Source: Nitrosomonadales bacterium (GTDB taxonomy: Bacteria > Pseudomonadota > Gammaproteobacteria > Burkholderiales > Gallionellaceae). Taken from it: a stretch of DNA of 64,000 bases. Shown here piece after piece: positions 7,622-16,507 of the stretch. The number at the start of each line of letters is the position of its first letter. Positions within the stretch are counted from its first letter, which is position 1. The DNA lies in assembly GCA_023259055.1 (NCBI GenBank), contig JAHFQZ010000003.1, forward strand, positions 310,001-374,000, written 5' to 3'. Below the pieces are notes generated by a model. The model saw nothing but the letters and a program-made list of their open reading frames with translations, was not told the DNA's origin and ran no database searches. A program made the position numbers and the translations under genes.

Positions 7622-8902
7622 ATGAACGTCAGTGGTATGCTTTACGGAGCGAAGTTGCTCAAAATCGTTGATTTTCCGGTCTCCGAGGTGCTCGGGCCTG
7701 AAGCCAGCGAACACGATATTCACAACATGATTGAGCGCTGCGGTTCGGTCTTCGTCAAGCCCATCTTCAGGGGTGGCATAGGCAAAAAGGGGAAATCCGG
7801 GCTGATCGGTCGCGCCAGCGACCTGAAGTCGGCACTGGCTGAGAAAGAGCGCCTCTACTTTGCTGAGTATAAAGTTGGGGGTGTCATGTACAAGTCGCAG
7901 GGGGTCACCTTCGAGGGTGCCGTCCCGGCCGAACATGAGATTTATTTCTCGATTTCAGATTCGACTCGCTACCGCGCTCCGGTCATGACGCTCACGCATC
8001 ACGGCGGCATGGACATAGAAGAACTGGACAAGACACAGATCATCGAAGTCCCGTTCGATCCCCTGACCGGACTCAAGTCATTCATCATCTCCAACGCATT
8101 GTCCGATCTGGGCGCGCCGCGCGAGATTGTGTCGCCGCTGGTGCAACATTTACCGAAGCTGTGGGACCTGTTCCATCATTACGGCATGTCCACAATGGAA
8201 CTTAATCCCATCCGCATGATGGAGGGCAAATCCGGCTCCCTGATACCGGTGGCCTGCGATTTCAAATGCGGCTTCGACCGCGACGACCCGCGCGTGAACC
8301 GTTTGAACCTGCCAGTTGACCTCTTCGTTACCGAGGCCAACGATTTCGAGCAGGAGATCAACGAGCTGCGTACCTATCAGGGCCAGAGCGATGTATATGT
8401 GATCAACGAGAAAGGTACCATCCTGGCGCCTACCTTCGGCGGTGGAGCGAACTCGCTGGTTACCGAAGTGCTGGGCAACGATGCCATCATCTCTTCCGAT
8501 TTCGGGGGCAACCCGCCCTACGAGAAAATGTATGAAGTGATGCGCATCTGCCTCAAATATTATCTCAAGCAATCAAACGTGCTGTTTATCATTGGCGGTA
8601 AAGCCAACAACACTGACATATTTGTCACGTTCCGGGCGATGGCCGATGCGCTGCGCGATTACTTCAGCGAACACGGCCCCACACCGCTGTATGTGGTGAT
8701 AGGCCGTGGCGGTCCCAATGTGATACGCGGCATGGGCGTTTTCAAGGATGTGCTCGACGCATTGCGGATACCCTATAAAATCTTCGGCTTTGACTCCGCG
8801 ATGACAGACGTGGTTAATTTCGCACAGGAGGCGGACCACTGGATGAAGAGCGGCGGACGTGCTGAAGTGGCTAAGGTGCTGGGTTTGCCAGCAGACGCCT
8901 GA
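7622..8902 (+). CDS. ATP-citrate lyase small (ATP-grasp) subunit
   Basis: At 426 residues this matches the succinyl-CoA-synthetase-beta-like chain of bacterial ATP-citrate lyase. It has an N-terminal ATP-grasp region, MELNPIRM near residue 192 (metal-binding end of the grasp), CDFKCGFDRDDP, and a C-terminal flavodoxin-like part with FGGGANSLVTEVLG and VIGRGGPNVIRGMG. With the next gene it cleaves citrate to acetyl-CoA and oxaloacetate using ATP and CoA, the diagnostic step of the reductive TCA cycle. A good ribosome site (gtaaggga) precedes ATG 7622. The sequence could also suit a citryl-CoA synthetase, but the citrate-synthase-like end of its partner favours the one-enzyme lyase. Symbols aclA and aclB are used in opposite ways, so none is given. 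Confidence 0.88.
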   Translation: MNVSGMLYGAKLLKIVDFPVSEVLGPEASEHDIHNMIERCGSVFVKPIFRGGIGKKGKSGLIGRASDLKSALAEKERLYFAEYKVGGVMYKSQGVTFEGAVPAEHEIYFSISDSTRYRAPVMTLTHHGGMDIEELDKTQIIEVPFDPLTGLKSFIISNALSDLGAPREIVSPLVQHLPKLWDLFHHYGMSTMELNPIRMMEGKSGSLIPVACDFKCGFDRDDPRVNRLNLPVDLFVTEANDFEQEINELRTYQGQSDVYVINEKGTILAPTFGGGANSLVTEVLGNDAIISSDFGGNPPYEKMYEVMRICLKYYLKQSNVLFIIGGKANNTDIFVTFRAMADALRDYFSEHGPTPLYVVIGRGGPNVIRGMGVFKDVLDALRIPYKIFGFDSAMTDVVNFAQEADHWMKSGGRAEVAKVLGLPADA

Positions 8903-9015
8903 TCACAGCGAGAATCCAAAACACTGAACAGGATGGCCATTGGGAAGTAACTCTGTATCCCCGCGGACATTCGGACGATAAGTAACAAGTAAAGAAAAAG
9001 CAAAGGTGATATGCA

Positions 9016-11718
9016 ATGAGAAAGCCTGGTATCGATAATTTTAAATACTTCGTTGGCACCCGGTCTCTGGCCGATATAGCGACCCGTGAAGATCGCATCT
9101 GTGTGCTGAACATCACAGGGAACGAATCCCGTGCAGTGACTCCGGTCAGCCATGCCTATTCGGGTGGCAATATTGTGTTCGGCACCTCGCCGGGTCGACG
9201 TGGGCAAGTCGTTGAGACCCCCATAGGCAACATCCCTGTTTACAACAACGTGCGTGAAGGCATGGAGGCCGGACACAAATTCAACGTCGGTGTCGTCTAT
9301 CTGCCGCCGTCTGCCGTGCGTGACGGCGTCGCCGAGCTGATCCGGATCAATCCTGATGTCGAGAAGGTCATCATCCTCACCGAGAAGACCTCGGTGCACG
9401 ATGCCCGCGAAATCAGGGCGCTAGGCCAGCAGCGCGGTGTAGATATTTTCGGTGCCAACTGCCTGGGCGTGGCGGATTCGTGGACACATGTGCGCATCGG
9501 CGGTGCACTGGGTGGTGACAAACCCGAAGAGACTTTGCGCAAAGGCTCGATCGCCATCTATTCCAACTCCGGAAATTTCACCACCACCATCGCTAACTAT
9601 TTGTCGATTGGCGGATGGGGAACGACGACGCTGATCTCCAGCGGCAAGGATGTCTATATTAATTATGCAACCCCCGAGTTTGCATACGGTATGGCCAACG
9701 ACGCGCGCACCAAGGCAGCGGTGATGTATTGCGAGCCAGGTGGATATTACGAGGAAGCAGTTACCTTCGAAAAGCCGGTGGTGGCCTGCGTAGTTGGCCG
9801 CTGGAAGGCGAATCTGACGCGTGCTGTAGGCCACGCTGGCGCCATCGCCGGATCGGGTGATGATGCCCGGGCCAAGGAAGGCTGGTTCATGAAGAAATTC
9901 GGTGTGACCGATCTGTTCACACCCGAAAACCCCGTGTGCTCCAAATTGGGCGCGGTGGTCACCAATATCTCGCATATCCCACTGGCACTGACTGCGGTAA
10001 TGAAACTCAACGGCGTCAAGCAGGATTTCCCGTCGGAAGGCAATCTGGAATTGAAGCCGTGGTTCGGCGACGACCAAGGTTTGAAACTCCCGCCCGCATT
10101 GAATATTCCTGTGGTCAAGGCCTTGTCACCTTACGATGAACAAATCGCCGAGCTGTCCAAACATGTTGGCGCCATTTTCCCGCGCCAGTCCATGAAAGAC
10201 TGCTCGGGAAGCTCGGTGATGGATCCGAAGACCCAGGTTACCAAGGTCAACAACATATCCATCCTGGACACCGCCAAGCAGCCGCTGGAATCCAACCTGT
10301 GCATGGCACTGGTGCGCGAGCTCAACGATGCCAACGATAACGTCCTGTTTAACATCGCAGTCGCGGCGCGGGTCAACCTCCATGGCGAAGCCATGCTGGC
10401 TGCCGCCGATGCGGCGCGCGAGGCCGGCAACGCCCCCAATACGGCGATCAGCGCGGCGGTTGCGCTGCTTGGTCCGAAGCGCGTCGACGGCGCACGCAAT
10501 GCTGCCGACACATTGGTTGAACTGTTCGCCCACTCCGGTCTCCTGACCGGCGACGACGAAAAGGCCAAAATCACGCCCGCCACGGCTACTCCGGAACAAC
10601 TTGCAACCCTGTTGGGAAAAACGCCGGATGCGCAAGCCGAAGCGATGCTCAAGGCTTTCGATAAACGCGGAGCCAAGTCGGTCTTCGTGCGCTATCTACG
10701 CAGCCTGAAAGGCCACCCGACAACGGATGCGGTGATCGCCGCACTTACCACCACCATCGCCTGGGAGCCGCTGATCCGCAAGCGCATCTCCAAGCTGACC
10801 GTGCGTAACTTGCCCTGGTATACGCACCTGTTCTCAGCCATCATCGGCGCCGCAGCCGAGGGCAAACACCACCAGCCCGGCAAATTCTGCGGGATCAGCA
10901 ACGAAGAAATGCTGGAGTCATGGACCACTACCCAGTTGGCTTATCTCTCCCTGCTCGGCGAGCGTCCAACCGAGGCGAGCCTGTTCCCGTTCCAGGTCAT
11001 GCTGGGTCTGATCATCTCCAATGGAGTCGGCACCATCTCGGCACAGGGTTGCAAAGGAGCAGTATCCGCCGACGGCCCGGAATCGCCGGAACGTGTGCAG
11101 ATCAACAAGGGCATGATCGGATTCCTGACTCACACCGGTTTCGCCCACGGCGGCAACGGTTTCGAAGGCATCCAGTTCCTGATCGAGAGCTTCAGCAAAA
11201 CCCCGTTGACCGATGCAAGCGTCTCCAACCACGGCCTCGACCTCAGGGCGATGGCAACGGAATTCGCGGTGGCATTCAATAAGGAGAAGAAGGCCGGCAA
11301 GGCGCTCGGCCTGCCGGTGCGCAACATCCCCGGCGTCAACCACCCAGTGTTCAAGGGGCATCCGGTCAACAAGGATCCGCGCGAGGTTTACATCGCGGAT
11401 TTGTTCGCCGAGCGCGGCGAGAAAAATATTTTCCACGACTATTACAGGACGCTGGTGCAGGCCTTGTACGACAATGGCGTGACCAATAACGTGTTCTGTG
11501 TGAACATCGATGCCATCATCGCCGCGATGCTGCTGAAGCTCCTGTGGTCGCGCTACCGCAAGGGCGAATTCAGCGAAAGCTCGATGGAAATGGCAGCCTT
11601 CACCGCGTTCCTGTTTGGCCGTATGGCAGGATGCGCCGGTGAAATCGACGATCACATCAACCGTGGCCGCAACATGGACACCCGCACTCCGGCTTCGCAG
11701 TGCAACCACGTTTCCTAG
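9016..11718 (+). CDS. ATP-citrate lyase large subunit, long form (about 900 residues)
   Basis: Residues 1-330 are succinyl-CoA-synthetase-alpha-like, with a CoA-binding N-terminus and the phosphohistidine motif GHAGAIAGSG centred on His273. The C-terminal 270 residues are the citrate-synthase-like lyase module (EGKHHQPGKFCGIS, GTISAQGCKGAVSADGPESP, and HTGFAHGGNGFEG with His706 and His711). Classical large subunits have about 610 residues. The extra 250-300 lie between these modules (about 375-620). Part of that insert (about 440-530) resembles the helical N-terminal half of citrate-synthase/citryl-CoA-lyase proteins, which suggests an internal fusion or duplication. The length fits the second, rarer ATP-citrate lyase type reported for Magnetococcus and some nitrite oxidisers; that assignment is from memory and not tested. 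Confidence 0.88.
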   Translation: MRKPGIDNFKYFVGTRSLADIATREDRICVLNITGNESRAVTPVSHAYSGGNIVFGTSPGRRGQVVETPIGNIPVYNNVREGMEAGHKFNVGVVYLPPSAVRDGVAELIRINPDVEKVIILTEKTSVHDAREIRALGQQRGVDIFGANCLGVADSWTHVRIGGALGGDKPEETLRKGSIAIYSNSGNFTTTIANYLSIGGWGTTTLISSGKDVYINYATPEFAYGMANDARTKAAVMYCEPGGYYEEAVTFEKPVVACVVGRWKANLTRAVGHAGAIAGSGDDARAKEGWFMKKFGVTDLFTPENPVCSKLGAVVTNISHIPLALTAVMKLNGVKQDFPSEGNLELKPWFGDDQGLKLPPALNIPVVKALSPYDEQIAELSKHVGAIFPRQSMKDCSGSSVMDPKTQVTKVNNISILDTAKQPLESNLCMALVRELNDANDNVLFNIAVAARVNLHGEAMLAAADAAREAGNAPNTAISAAVALLGPKRVDGARNAADTLVELFAHSGLLTGDDEKAKITPATATPEQLATLLGKTPDAQAEAMLKAFDKRGAKSVFVRYLRSLKGHPTTDAVIAALTTTIAWEPLIRKRISKLTVRNLPWYTHLFSAIIGAAAEGKHHQPGKFCGISNEEMLESWTTTQLAYLSLLGERPTEASLFPFQVMLGLIISNGVGTISAQGCKGAVSADGPESPERVQINKGMIGFLTHTGFAHGGNGFEGIQFLIESFSKTPLTDASVSNHGLDLRAMATEFAVAFNKEKKAGKALGLPVRNIPGVNHPVFKGHPVNKDPREVYIADLFAERGEKNIFHDYYRTLVQALYDNGVTNNVFCVNIDAIIAAMLLKLLWSRYRKGEFSESSMEMAAFTAFLFGRMAGCAGEIDDHINRGRNMDTRTPASQCNHVS

Positions 11719-11745
11719 TAATCCGATAGCAGACTCCCTCCCTTT

Positions 11746-11787
11746 CAAGCCTGTCCTGAGCCCTTCGATAAACTCAGGACAGGCTTG
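11746..11787. repeat. REP-like 15-bp perfect palindrome
   Basis: Perfect 15-base arms (11746-11760, caagcctgtcctgag, and 11773-11787) flank a 12-base loop. It lies between the stop of the citrate lyase large subunit and the convergent SRPBCC gene. The sequence resembles a REP-type element common in proteobacterial genomes. It could end transcription of, or stabilise, both converging messages. No long U-run follows. Confidence 0.75.
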
Positions 11788-11828
11788 TCGAACGGGGGAT
11801 GGGCCAAGGGTGGTGATGGGGGTACAGA

Positions 11829-12224
11829 TCAGTGCGTGACGAGTGCTTTTAACGCAAGCAGGTCGCGCTCAACCCATTCTGCATCTGCCGCAAATTTGGC
11901 ATCGGACATGTCCATCTGCCGAAACAAGGTGAGCAGCACCTCAGCGCCGTCGCCGTTCTGTATGATTCTAAGCGGGACGTAGATCTCCGGGGCGTTACCC
12001 GCATAGACATAGTGATCCATGACGCCAAACGCATTGTGGCCTGTGAACCTTATCCTGACAGTCCCTTCAGGGCCTTCGGCCTTCCATAATTCTCCATCCT
12101 TAACAAGCGACGACCTGCTGAGGCCAGAAGCCCATTTCGGAAAATCTTCGGGCCTCCAGACGGCCTCGTAAACCTCTTTCCAGTTTCGGTTGATTGAGAT
12201 GTTGATCGTTCGGGACTCGTGCAT
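11829..12224 (-). CDS. SRPBCC-family (START-like) protein
   Basis: The 131-residue protein starts MHESRTINISINRNWKEVYEAVWRPEDFPKWASGLSRS, the beginning of a polyketide-cyclase/SRPBCC fold with the usual small-domain length and a C-terminal helix (AADAEWVERDLLALKAL). These proteins bind hydrophobic ligands, and many have no known job. A strong ribosome site (caggaga) precedes the ATG. It converges with the citrate lyase gene and is not part of that operon. Substrate cannot be told from sequence. Confidence 0.75.
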   Translation of the reverse strand: MHESRTINISINRNWKEVYEAVWRPEDFPKWASGLSRSSLVKDGELWKAEGPEGTVRIRFTGHNAFGVMDHYVYAGNAPEIYVPLRIIQNGDGAEVLLTLFRQMDMSDAKFAADAEWVERDLLALKALVTH

Positions 12225-12368
12225 GGCGGTCTCCTGTCGATGGTGATTGATCGGGTTGAGTGAATCTATCGCACAACCTAAAGCGAAACTTGGTGGCCTT
12301 CTGTTAACGACACATTGCAGTCATCGCATTTACCTAAACTGCAGACCGTCAACTAATTTGGGGAAAGG

Positions 12369-12926
12369 TTAGTCAGTGGGTTGTCGCGTGTTAGGCCTTT
12401 CAGTGAGGTCTGTAATTGTGATGCACAGCATCGGTTTTGCTTGGTCATTTTCATCGCGCCTGCAGTCCAGATGGGCTTTGAATATGAGGCCATCCTTGCG
12501 TTGTAGCATCAGAGGAACTGACACGTTCGCGCCATTAATCACGCTGATGAATAAACGATGCCAAAGGTCGCGATACTCCGGTGCGACAAAATGATCAAAG
12601 CGGCAATGCTGTAGTGTTTCGCGCTCCACGCCGAGTTGTTTGGCACCAGTGAGGTTCGTCTCGGAGATCATGCCACTGTCGGTAAGGGTGAGATAACCGA
12701 CGGCGGCAAAGTCATAGAAGGCTATGTAGCGGTCACGGGATTCTTCCAGAGCGATCTGCGATTGCCGTAATTGCTCATTCTGCATCTCCAACTCAATCTG
12801 ATTCACCCGAAGTTCGTGTACCAGTTCATCGGCAGGGCCCGGCTTCAGTTTCGTGGCCGGCACATTCGCGAGTTTCGCCTCAGCGGCTTTTCGCAGTTGG
12901 TCTTGCTCGTTTGGCTTCTTACTCAA
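12369..12926 (-). CDS. PAS-domain protein without visible output domain
   Basis: The protein has 185 residues. The N-terminal third is a charged, probably coiled helix (ADELVHELRVNQIELEMQNEQLRQSQIALEESR). A PAS domain follows (YIAFYDFAAVGYLTLTDSG, later GLIFKAHLDCRRDENDQAKPMLCITITDLTER). This head is common at the N-terminus of betaproteobacterial sensor kinases and GGDEF/EAL proteins, but here the gene stops right after the PAS domain. The start is TTG at 12926, with a good ribosome site (gaggga) on the minus strand. It may be a stand-alone sensor or a truncated sensor. An EAL-domain remnant lies just upstream on the same strand. Confidence 0.7.
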   Translation of the reverse strand: MSKKPNEQDQLRKAAEAKLANVPATKLKPGPADELVHELRVNQIELEMQNEQLRQSQIALEESRDRYIAFYDFAAVGYLTLTDSGMISETNLTGAKQLGVERETLQHCRFDHFVAPEYRDLWHRLFISVINGANVSVPLMLQRKDGLIFKAHLDCRRDENDQAKPMLCITITDLTERPNTRQPTD

Positions 12927-13043
12927 GGTGTATCCCTCACAGATGTGCAGTTTTCAGATTTGGTTTGAATACGATATACCTATCAGACGGCCTCAGCTTA
13001 AAAGTACAATTAGTTTTTGGTCGGGTTTAACCTGTGCTCAAGT

Positions 13044-13205
13044 TCAGCACACTAGAGTTTCCACGCCAATCACATGGCCGGTAGCGGTATCCACTCTGGA
13101 CTGGTAATAATTGACGAGTTTGCCGTTGGTGATTGCCGCGTGCACATCGTCTGCGGTGTAAATTTGCTTCACCGCACGATTTTCTGAGGGCTGTCTTTCA
13201 ATCAT
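13044..13205 (-). pseudogene. N-terminal remnant of an EAL-domain (c-di-GMP phosphodiesterase) gene
   Basis: A 53-codon frame runs from ATG 13205 to TGA 13044. After VKQIYTADDVHAAITNGK it reads YYQSRVDTATGHVIGVETLV, the well-known start of EAL domains (YYQPKVD..TG...G.EAL.RW). It stops exactly where the EAL signature should continue to RW. No catalytic residues beyond this point are present, so it cannot be a working phosphodiesterase. It is best read as the leftover of a deleted signalling gene near the PAS protein. Confidence 0.6.
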
Positions 13206-13460
13206 TTCGCTCAGCCTTTTAGAGAGGCCACCTTTATACAGATACGGTTAAGTTTAAAATTTTTATTTGATAAATTTTATCGATTGCACATAGAGTTATC
13301 TGTGTGTTACCGCACTAACAAATCCGTGATTATAGAAGGTTGACCGTCCGTTTTTGGCACGTAGCCGAATGCAATCTTTGAAATAGCTTCCCCGGAAGCA
13401 GCCATCGGAGATTAGCGTGCAGAATAATAAATAGTTGTCATTGGTGAAGTAAAACGCTCC
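13206..13460. other. AT-rich intergenic stretch without recognisable gene
   Basis: This is the second half of a 534-base gap (12927-13460) whose only coding trace is the EAL remnant. The bases around 13250-13290 are AT-rich (long runs such as aatttttatttgataaatttta). No convincing frame, RNA gene or terminator was seen. It follows the 3' end of the hydrogenase operon. Confidence 0.5.
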
Positions 13461-15242
13461 TCAGAGCACCTTCACCTGCATCAACTCCAGTCCATCTGGA
13501 TCAGTCAGATGCACCGCGCAGGCGATGCAGGGGTCGAAGCTGTGGATGGTGCGCAGTATCTCGATGGGCTGTTTCACATCATGCAGTTGGTGGCCTTGCA
13601 GTGCTGCTTCATACGGCCCCTGATTTCCCTGAGCATCGCGCGGCCCGGCGTTCCAGGTGCTTGGTACGATGGCTTGGTAGTTGTCGATCTTTTGATCCTT
13701 GATGACGATCCAGTGCGCTAGCGCGCCGCGCGGTGCTTCCGTGACTCCTACGCCCTGCGCGTGGCTCGGCCAGGTCGAAGGCTCCCACTTCGTTTCGTTG
13801 AAAGTTTTGATATCGCCCGCTTTGATGTTGGCGACCAATTGGTCATACCAGCCCTGCATCGCATCGGCGATGATCTTGGTTTCCAGCGTGCGCGCTGCGG
13901 TACGCCCCAAGGTCGAGTACAGCGCCTGCACCGGCAGATCGAGTTTCTTCAGGGTCATGCCGACTAGTTCTTTGGTCTGCTCATGTCCTGCTGCATACAT
14001 CATCAACACGCGCGCCAGCGGCCCGACTTCGACTGCCTTGCCTTTCCAGCGCGGCGACTTCATCCAGGAATAATCCTTGTCCACATCCAGTTGCTGATAC
14101 GGCGGCTTCGGTCCGGTGTAATCGAGCTTGGTCTCGCCCTTGTATGGATGCAGCCCCTGCTTTTTGCCCACGGAATATTCGTACCAGGCGTGGCTGACGA
14201 ATTCCTGTATCTCGCTATCCGCATTGAGGTCGATAGGATGTATCTTGCTCAGGTCGCGATCCAGTATCACGCCGGATGGAATCAGGAAGGAGGAGGGGTC
14301 TGACATCCCTTTGGCAGGGAACTCGCCGTAGGTAAGGAAGCTGCCGATGCCTTCGCCTTGCTTGAACCAGTCTTTGTAGAAGCCCGCGATAGCCAGTGTG
14401 TCCGGCACATAGACCTGATCGACGAACTCGCGCATCTGGTTGATCGCGTTCTGCACTGTTTGCAGTCCGACCACATTGAGCGCCGTGCCGGAATTGCCGC
14501 CGTGGTAATGCGGGCCCTTGCCATGACCCGGATGCTGCGGATCGATGCTGATGGCGCATGGCACGCCGCCAACCAGGAACATCGGATGAGGATTCTTGCC
14601 GCCGAAAACGGCGTGCAATTTCACCACATCACGTTGCCATGCCAGCGCATCGAGATAGTGTGCCACTGCCATGAGGTTGGCTTCGTGCGGCAGTTTGTAG
14701 GCTGGATGCCCCCAGTAGCCGTTGGCGAAAATGCCTAATTGACCGGCCTCTACAAAACCTTTCAGCTTCTTTTGCACATCGCTGAAATAGCCCGGCGACG
14801 ATCTGGCATAGCCCGACAGGCTCTGCGCCAGCGCCGAAGTGGCCTTGGGATCGGCCTTCAGCGCCGAAACTACATCCACCCAGTCGAGCGCGTGCAGGTG
14901 ATAGAAGTGCATCACGTGGTCGTGGATGTATTGCGCGCCTATCATCAGGTTGCGGATCAGTTGCGCATTGGCCGGTACCTCGATATTCAGCGCGCTTTCG
15001 ACAGCTCGCACCGAGGCGATGCCATGCACCAGCGTGCACACGCCGCAGATGCGTTGTGCCAGCGCCCATGCCTCGCGCGGATCGCGTCCGCGCAGGATGA
15101 TCTCGATGCCGCGCACCATCGTGCCGGCCGATGAGGCACGGATGATGCGGCCTGAATCATCGGTTTCCGCTTCAATGCGCAAATGCCCTTCGATGCGGGT
15201 GACCGGATCAACGATGACGCGACGAGTAGCTGGTTGGTTCAT
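13461..15242 (-). CDS. hynL: [NiFe] hydrogenase large subunit (Isp-linked group 1 type)
   Basis: The 593 residues hold both NiFe ligand motifs: RICGVCTLVHG (Cys66, Cys69) and DPCIACAVH (Cys572, Cys575, ending at His578). Fifteen residues follow His578 and would be removed by the maturation protease encoded upstream. The enzyme splits H2, and the Ni-Fe(CN)2CO centre sits in this subunit. It is the last gene of an operon ordered small subunit, Isp1, Isp2, large subunit, the arrangement of the group 1e hydrogenases of Allochromatium and Thiocapsa. Its start overlaps the end of isp2 by 4 bases. Electrons leave through the small subunit and Isp1/Isp2. Confidence 0.93.
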   Translation of the reverse strand: MNQPATRRVIVDPVTRIEGHLRIEAETDDSGRIIRASSAGTMVRGIEIILRGRDPREAWALAQRICGVCTLVHGIASVRAVESALNIEVPANAQLIRNLMIGAQYIHDHVMHFYHLHALDWVDVVSALKADPKATSALAQSLSGYARSSPGYFSDVQKKLKGFVEAGQLGIFANGYWGHPAYKLPHEANLMAVAHYLDALAWQRDVVKLHAVFGGKNPHPMFLVGGVPCAISIDPQHPGHGKGPHYHGGNSGTALNVVGLQTVQNAINQMREFVDQVYVPDTLAIAGFYKDWFKQGEGIGSFLTYGEFPAKGMSDPSSFLIPSGVILDRDLSKIHPIDLNADSEIQEFVSHAWYEYSVGKKQGLHPYKGETKLDYTGPKPPYQQLDVDKDYSWMKSPRWKGKAVEVGPLARVLMMYAAGHEQTKELVGMTLKKLDLPVQALYSTLGRTAARTLETKIIADAMQGWYDQLVANIKAGDIKTFNETKWEPSTWPSHAQGVGVTEAPRGALAHWIVIKDQKIDNYQAIVPSTWNAGPRDAQGNQGPYEAALQGHQLHDVKQPIEILRTIHSFDPCIACAVHLTDPDGLELMQVKVL

Positions 15243-16507
15243 GGTGTGCTTTCTTCAACAAGATATTGGGCCAGTAATTCGGTGAGCCCAATCACTTCGA
15301 CCTTCATGTGATTGTGCTCGATGCCTTCTTCCAGCACGATGCGACAGTTCGCGCAGGCGGTGATCAGCGTCTGCACGCCGGTGGCTTCGATCTGCCTCTT
15401 TTTGATCTTGAATGCCTGCAAGCGTAACGGTTCGGCGCGCGTAATGGCCGAGACGCCACCACCGCCGCCGCAGCACCAGTTCATCACGCCGGCATCGGAC
15501 ATCTCGCGAAAATCTGCGGCGATCTCGGACAGCAAGCGGCGCGGCTGTTCCACGACGCCACCGCGACGGGCGATCTGGCAGGGATCGTGATAGGTCAGCG
15601 GACGCTTGTCCTTGCCGCTGGTCTTGAGTTTGCCTGCCTTTTGCAGTTCATCAAGCACCTCGAGAATATGCTTCACCTCAAAGCCGTATGGCCTGCCCAT
15701 CAGGTTCGGCCCTTCCCAGCGAAGTGCGGTAAAGGCATGGCCGCATTCCGGGCTGATCACGCACTTGACCTTGAGGCGTTCGGCTGCCACCACGATACGG
15801 CTGACGATCTCTCGCGCCAGGTCGGAAGCGCCGATCTGTATGCCGCTGTTGGTCGCTTCGAACGCATCCTGCGCCAGCGTCCAGCTCACCCCGGCCTGTT
15901 TGAAGATGCGACTGAGTGCGGACAGATATTCGGGAAAGTTGATGATCTCCATCGAGGACATCACCACCAGATAGTCCGCGCCCTCGCGTTCCACCGGCAC
16001 ATCGATGCCGGTGTCGGCCTGCACGTGCCTGATCTGCGCCTGCACCGCCGGCCACTTGACGCCCATCGGGCTTCCGATGTTGATGGCGCGTGTCGTCGCG
16101 GCAATCATATCTTCCGGTGCGTGTCCCGAAGCTGCCATGCCCTCACGCATCTTGCGGATCATGTAGGTGATGTCGTTGCCCACCGGACAGACCATCGAGC
16201 AGCGACCGCACAGCGTGCAACTGTCATAGACCAGCGGTTCCCATTCAGCCAGTTCGGCGTCGGTCACCGGTTTGGATAGGCCGAGCATTTTCCCCAGCAT
16301 ACCGAGTAGCGTGTACTCTTGCTTCCAGATGCGGCGCAACGGTTCCAGTTTGTGGATTGGCGTGTATTTCGCCTCACTGGTTTCGGTGTAGAACAGACAC
16401 GCTTCGGCACACAGTCCGCAATGCACGCAACTCGAGAAGAAGCTGGCGATCGGCGCATCGATCACCTCCTTAAAAGCGCTGATGCCTTTTGCGAGTGTCG
16501 CGCTCAT
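15239..16507 (-). CDS. isp2: Isp2, HdrD-like iron-sulfur protein of the hydrogenase
   Basis: The protein has 422 residues. Two N-terminal [4Fe-4S] motifs come first (CVHCGLCAEACLFY and CTLCGRCSMVCPVGND). Two CCG-type regions follow in the C-terminal half (CVISPECGHAF with YHDPCQIARRGG, then WCCGGGGGVSA with ACANC). This is the heterodisulfide-reductase-subunit-D layout found in Isp2. It lies between Isp1 and the large subunit with 4-base overlaps on both sides. Together with cytochrome Isp1 it is thought to carry electrons from the hydrogenase to the quinone pool or to thiol acceptors. It is not likely to be the missing HdrBC of the rTCA operon, because it sits inside a separate hydrogenase operon. 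Confidence 0.9.
   Translation of the reverse strand: MSATLAKGISAFKEVIDAPIASFFSSCVHCGLCAEACLFYTETSEAKYTPIHKLEPLRRIWKQEYTLLGMLGKMLGLSKPVTDAELAEWEPLVYDSCTLCGRCSMVCPVGNDITYMIRKMREGMAASGHAPEDMIAATTRAINIGSPMGVKWPAVQAQIRHVQADTGIDVPVEREGADYLVVMSSMEIINFPEYLSALSRIFKQAGVSWTLAQDAFEATNSGIQIGASDLAREIVSRIVVAAERLKVKCVISPECGHAFTALRWEGPNLMGRPYGFEVKHILEVLDELQKAGKLKTSGKDKRPLTYHDPCQIARRGGVVEQPRRLLSEIAADFREMSDAGVMNWCCGGGGGVSAITRAEPLRLQAFKIKKRQIEATGVQTLITACANCRIVLEEGIEHNHMKVEVIGLTELLAQYLVEESTP

Noticed and set aside
7622-11718. Citryl-CoA synthetase instead of ATP-citrate lyase
   Set aside because: The large subunit carries the citrate-synthase-like lyase module in the same chain, whereas the two-enzyme system has a separate citryl-CoA lyase.
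15239-16507. Isp2 as the missing HdrB/HdrC partner of the rTCA HdrA
   Set aside because: It is HdrD-like in layout but sits between isp1 and hynL with overlaps on both sides, so its primary partner is the hydrogenase. A link is left as a question only.
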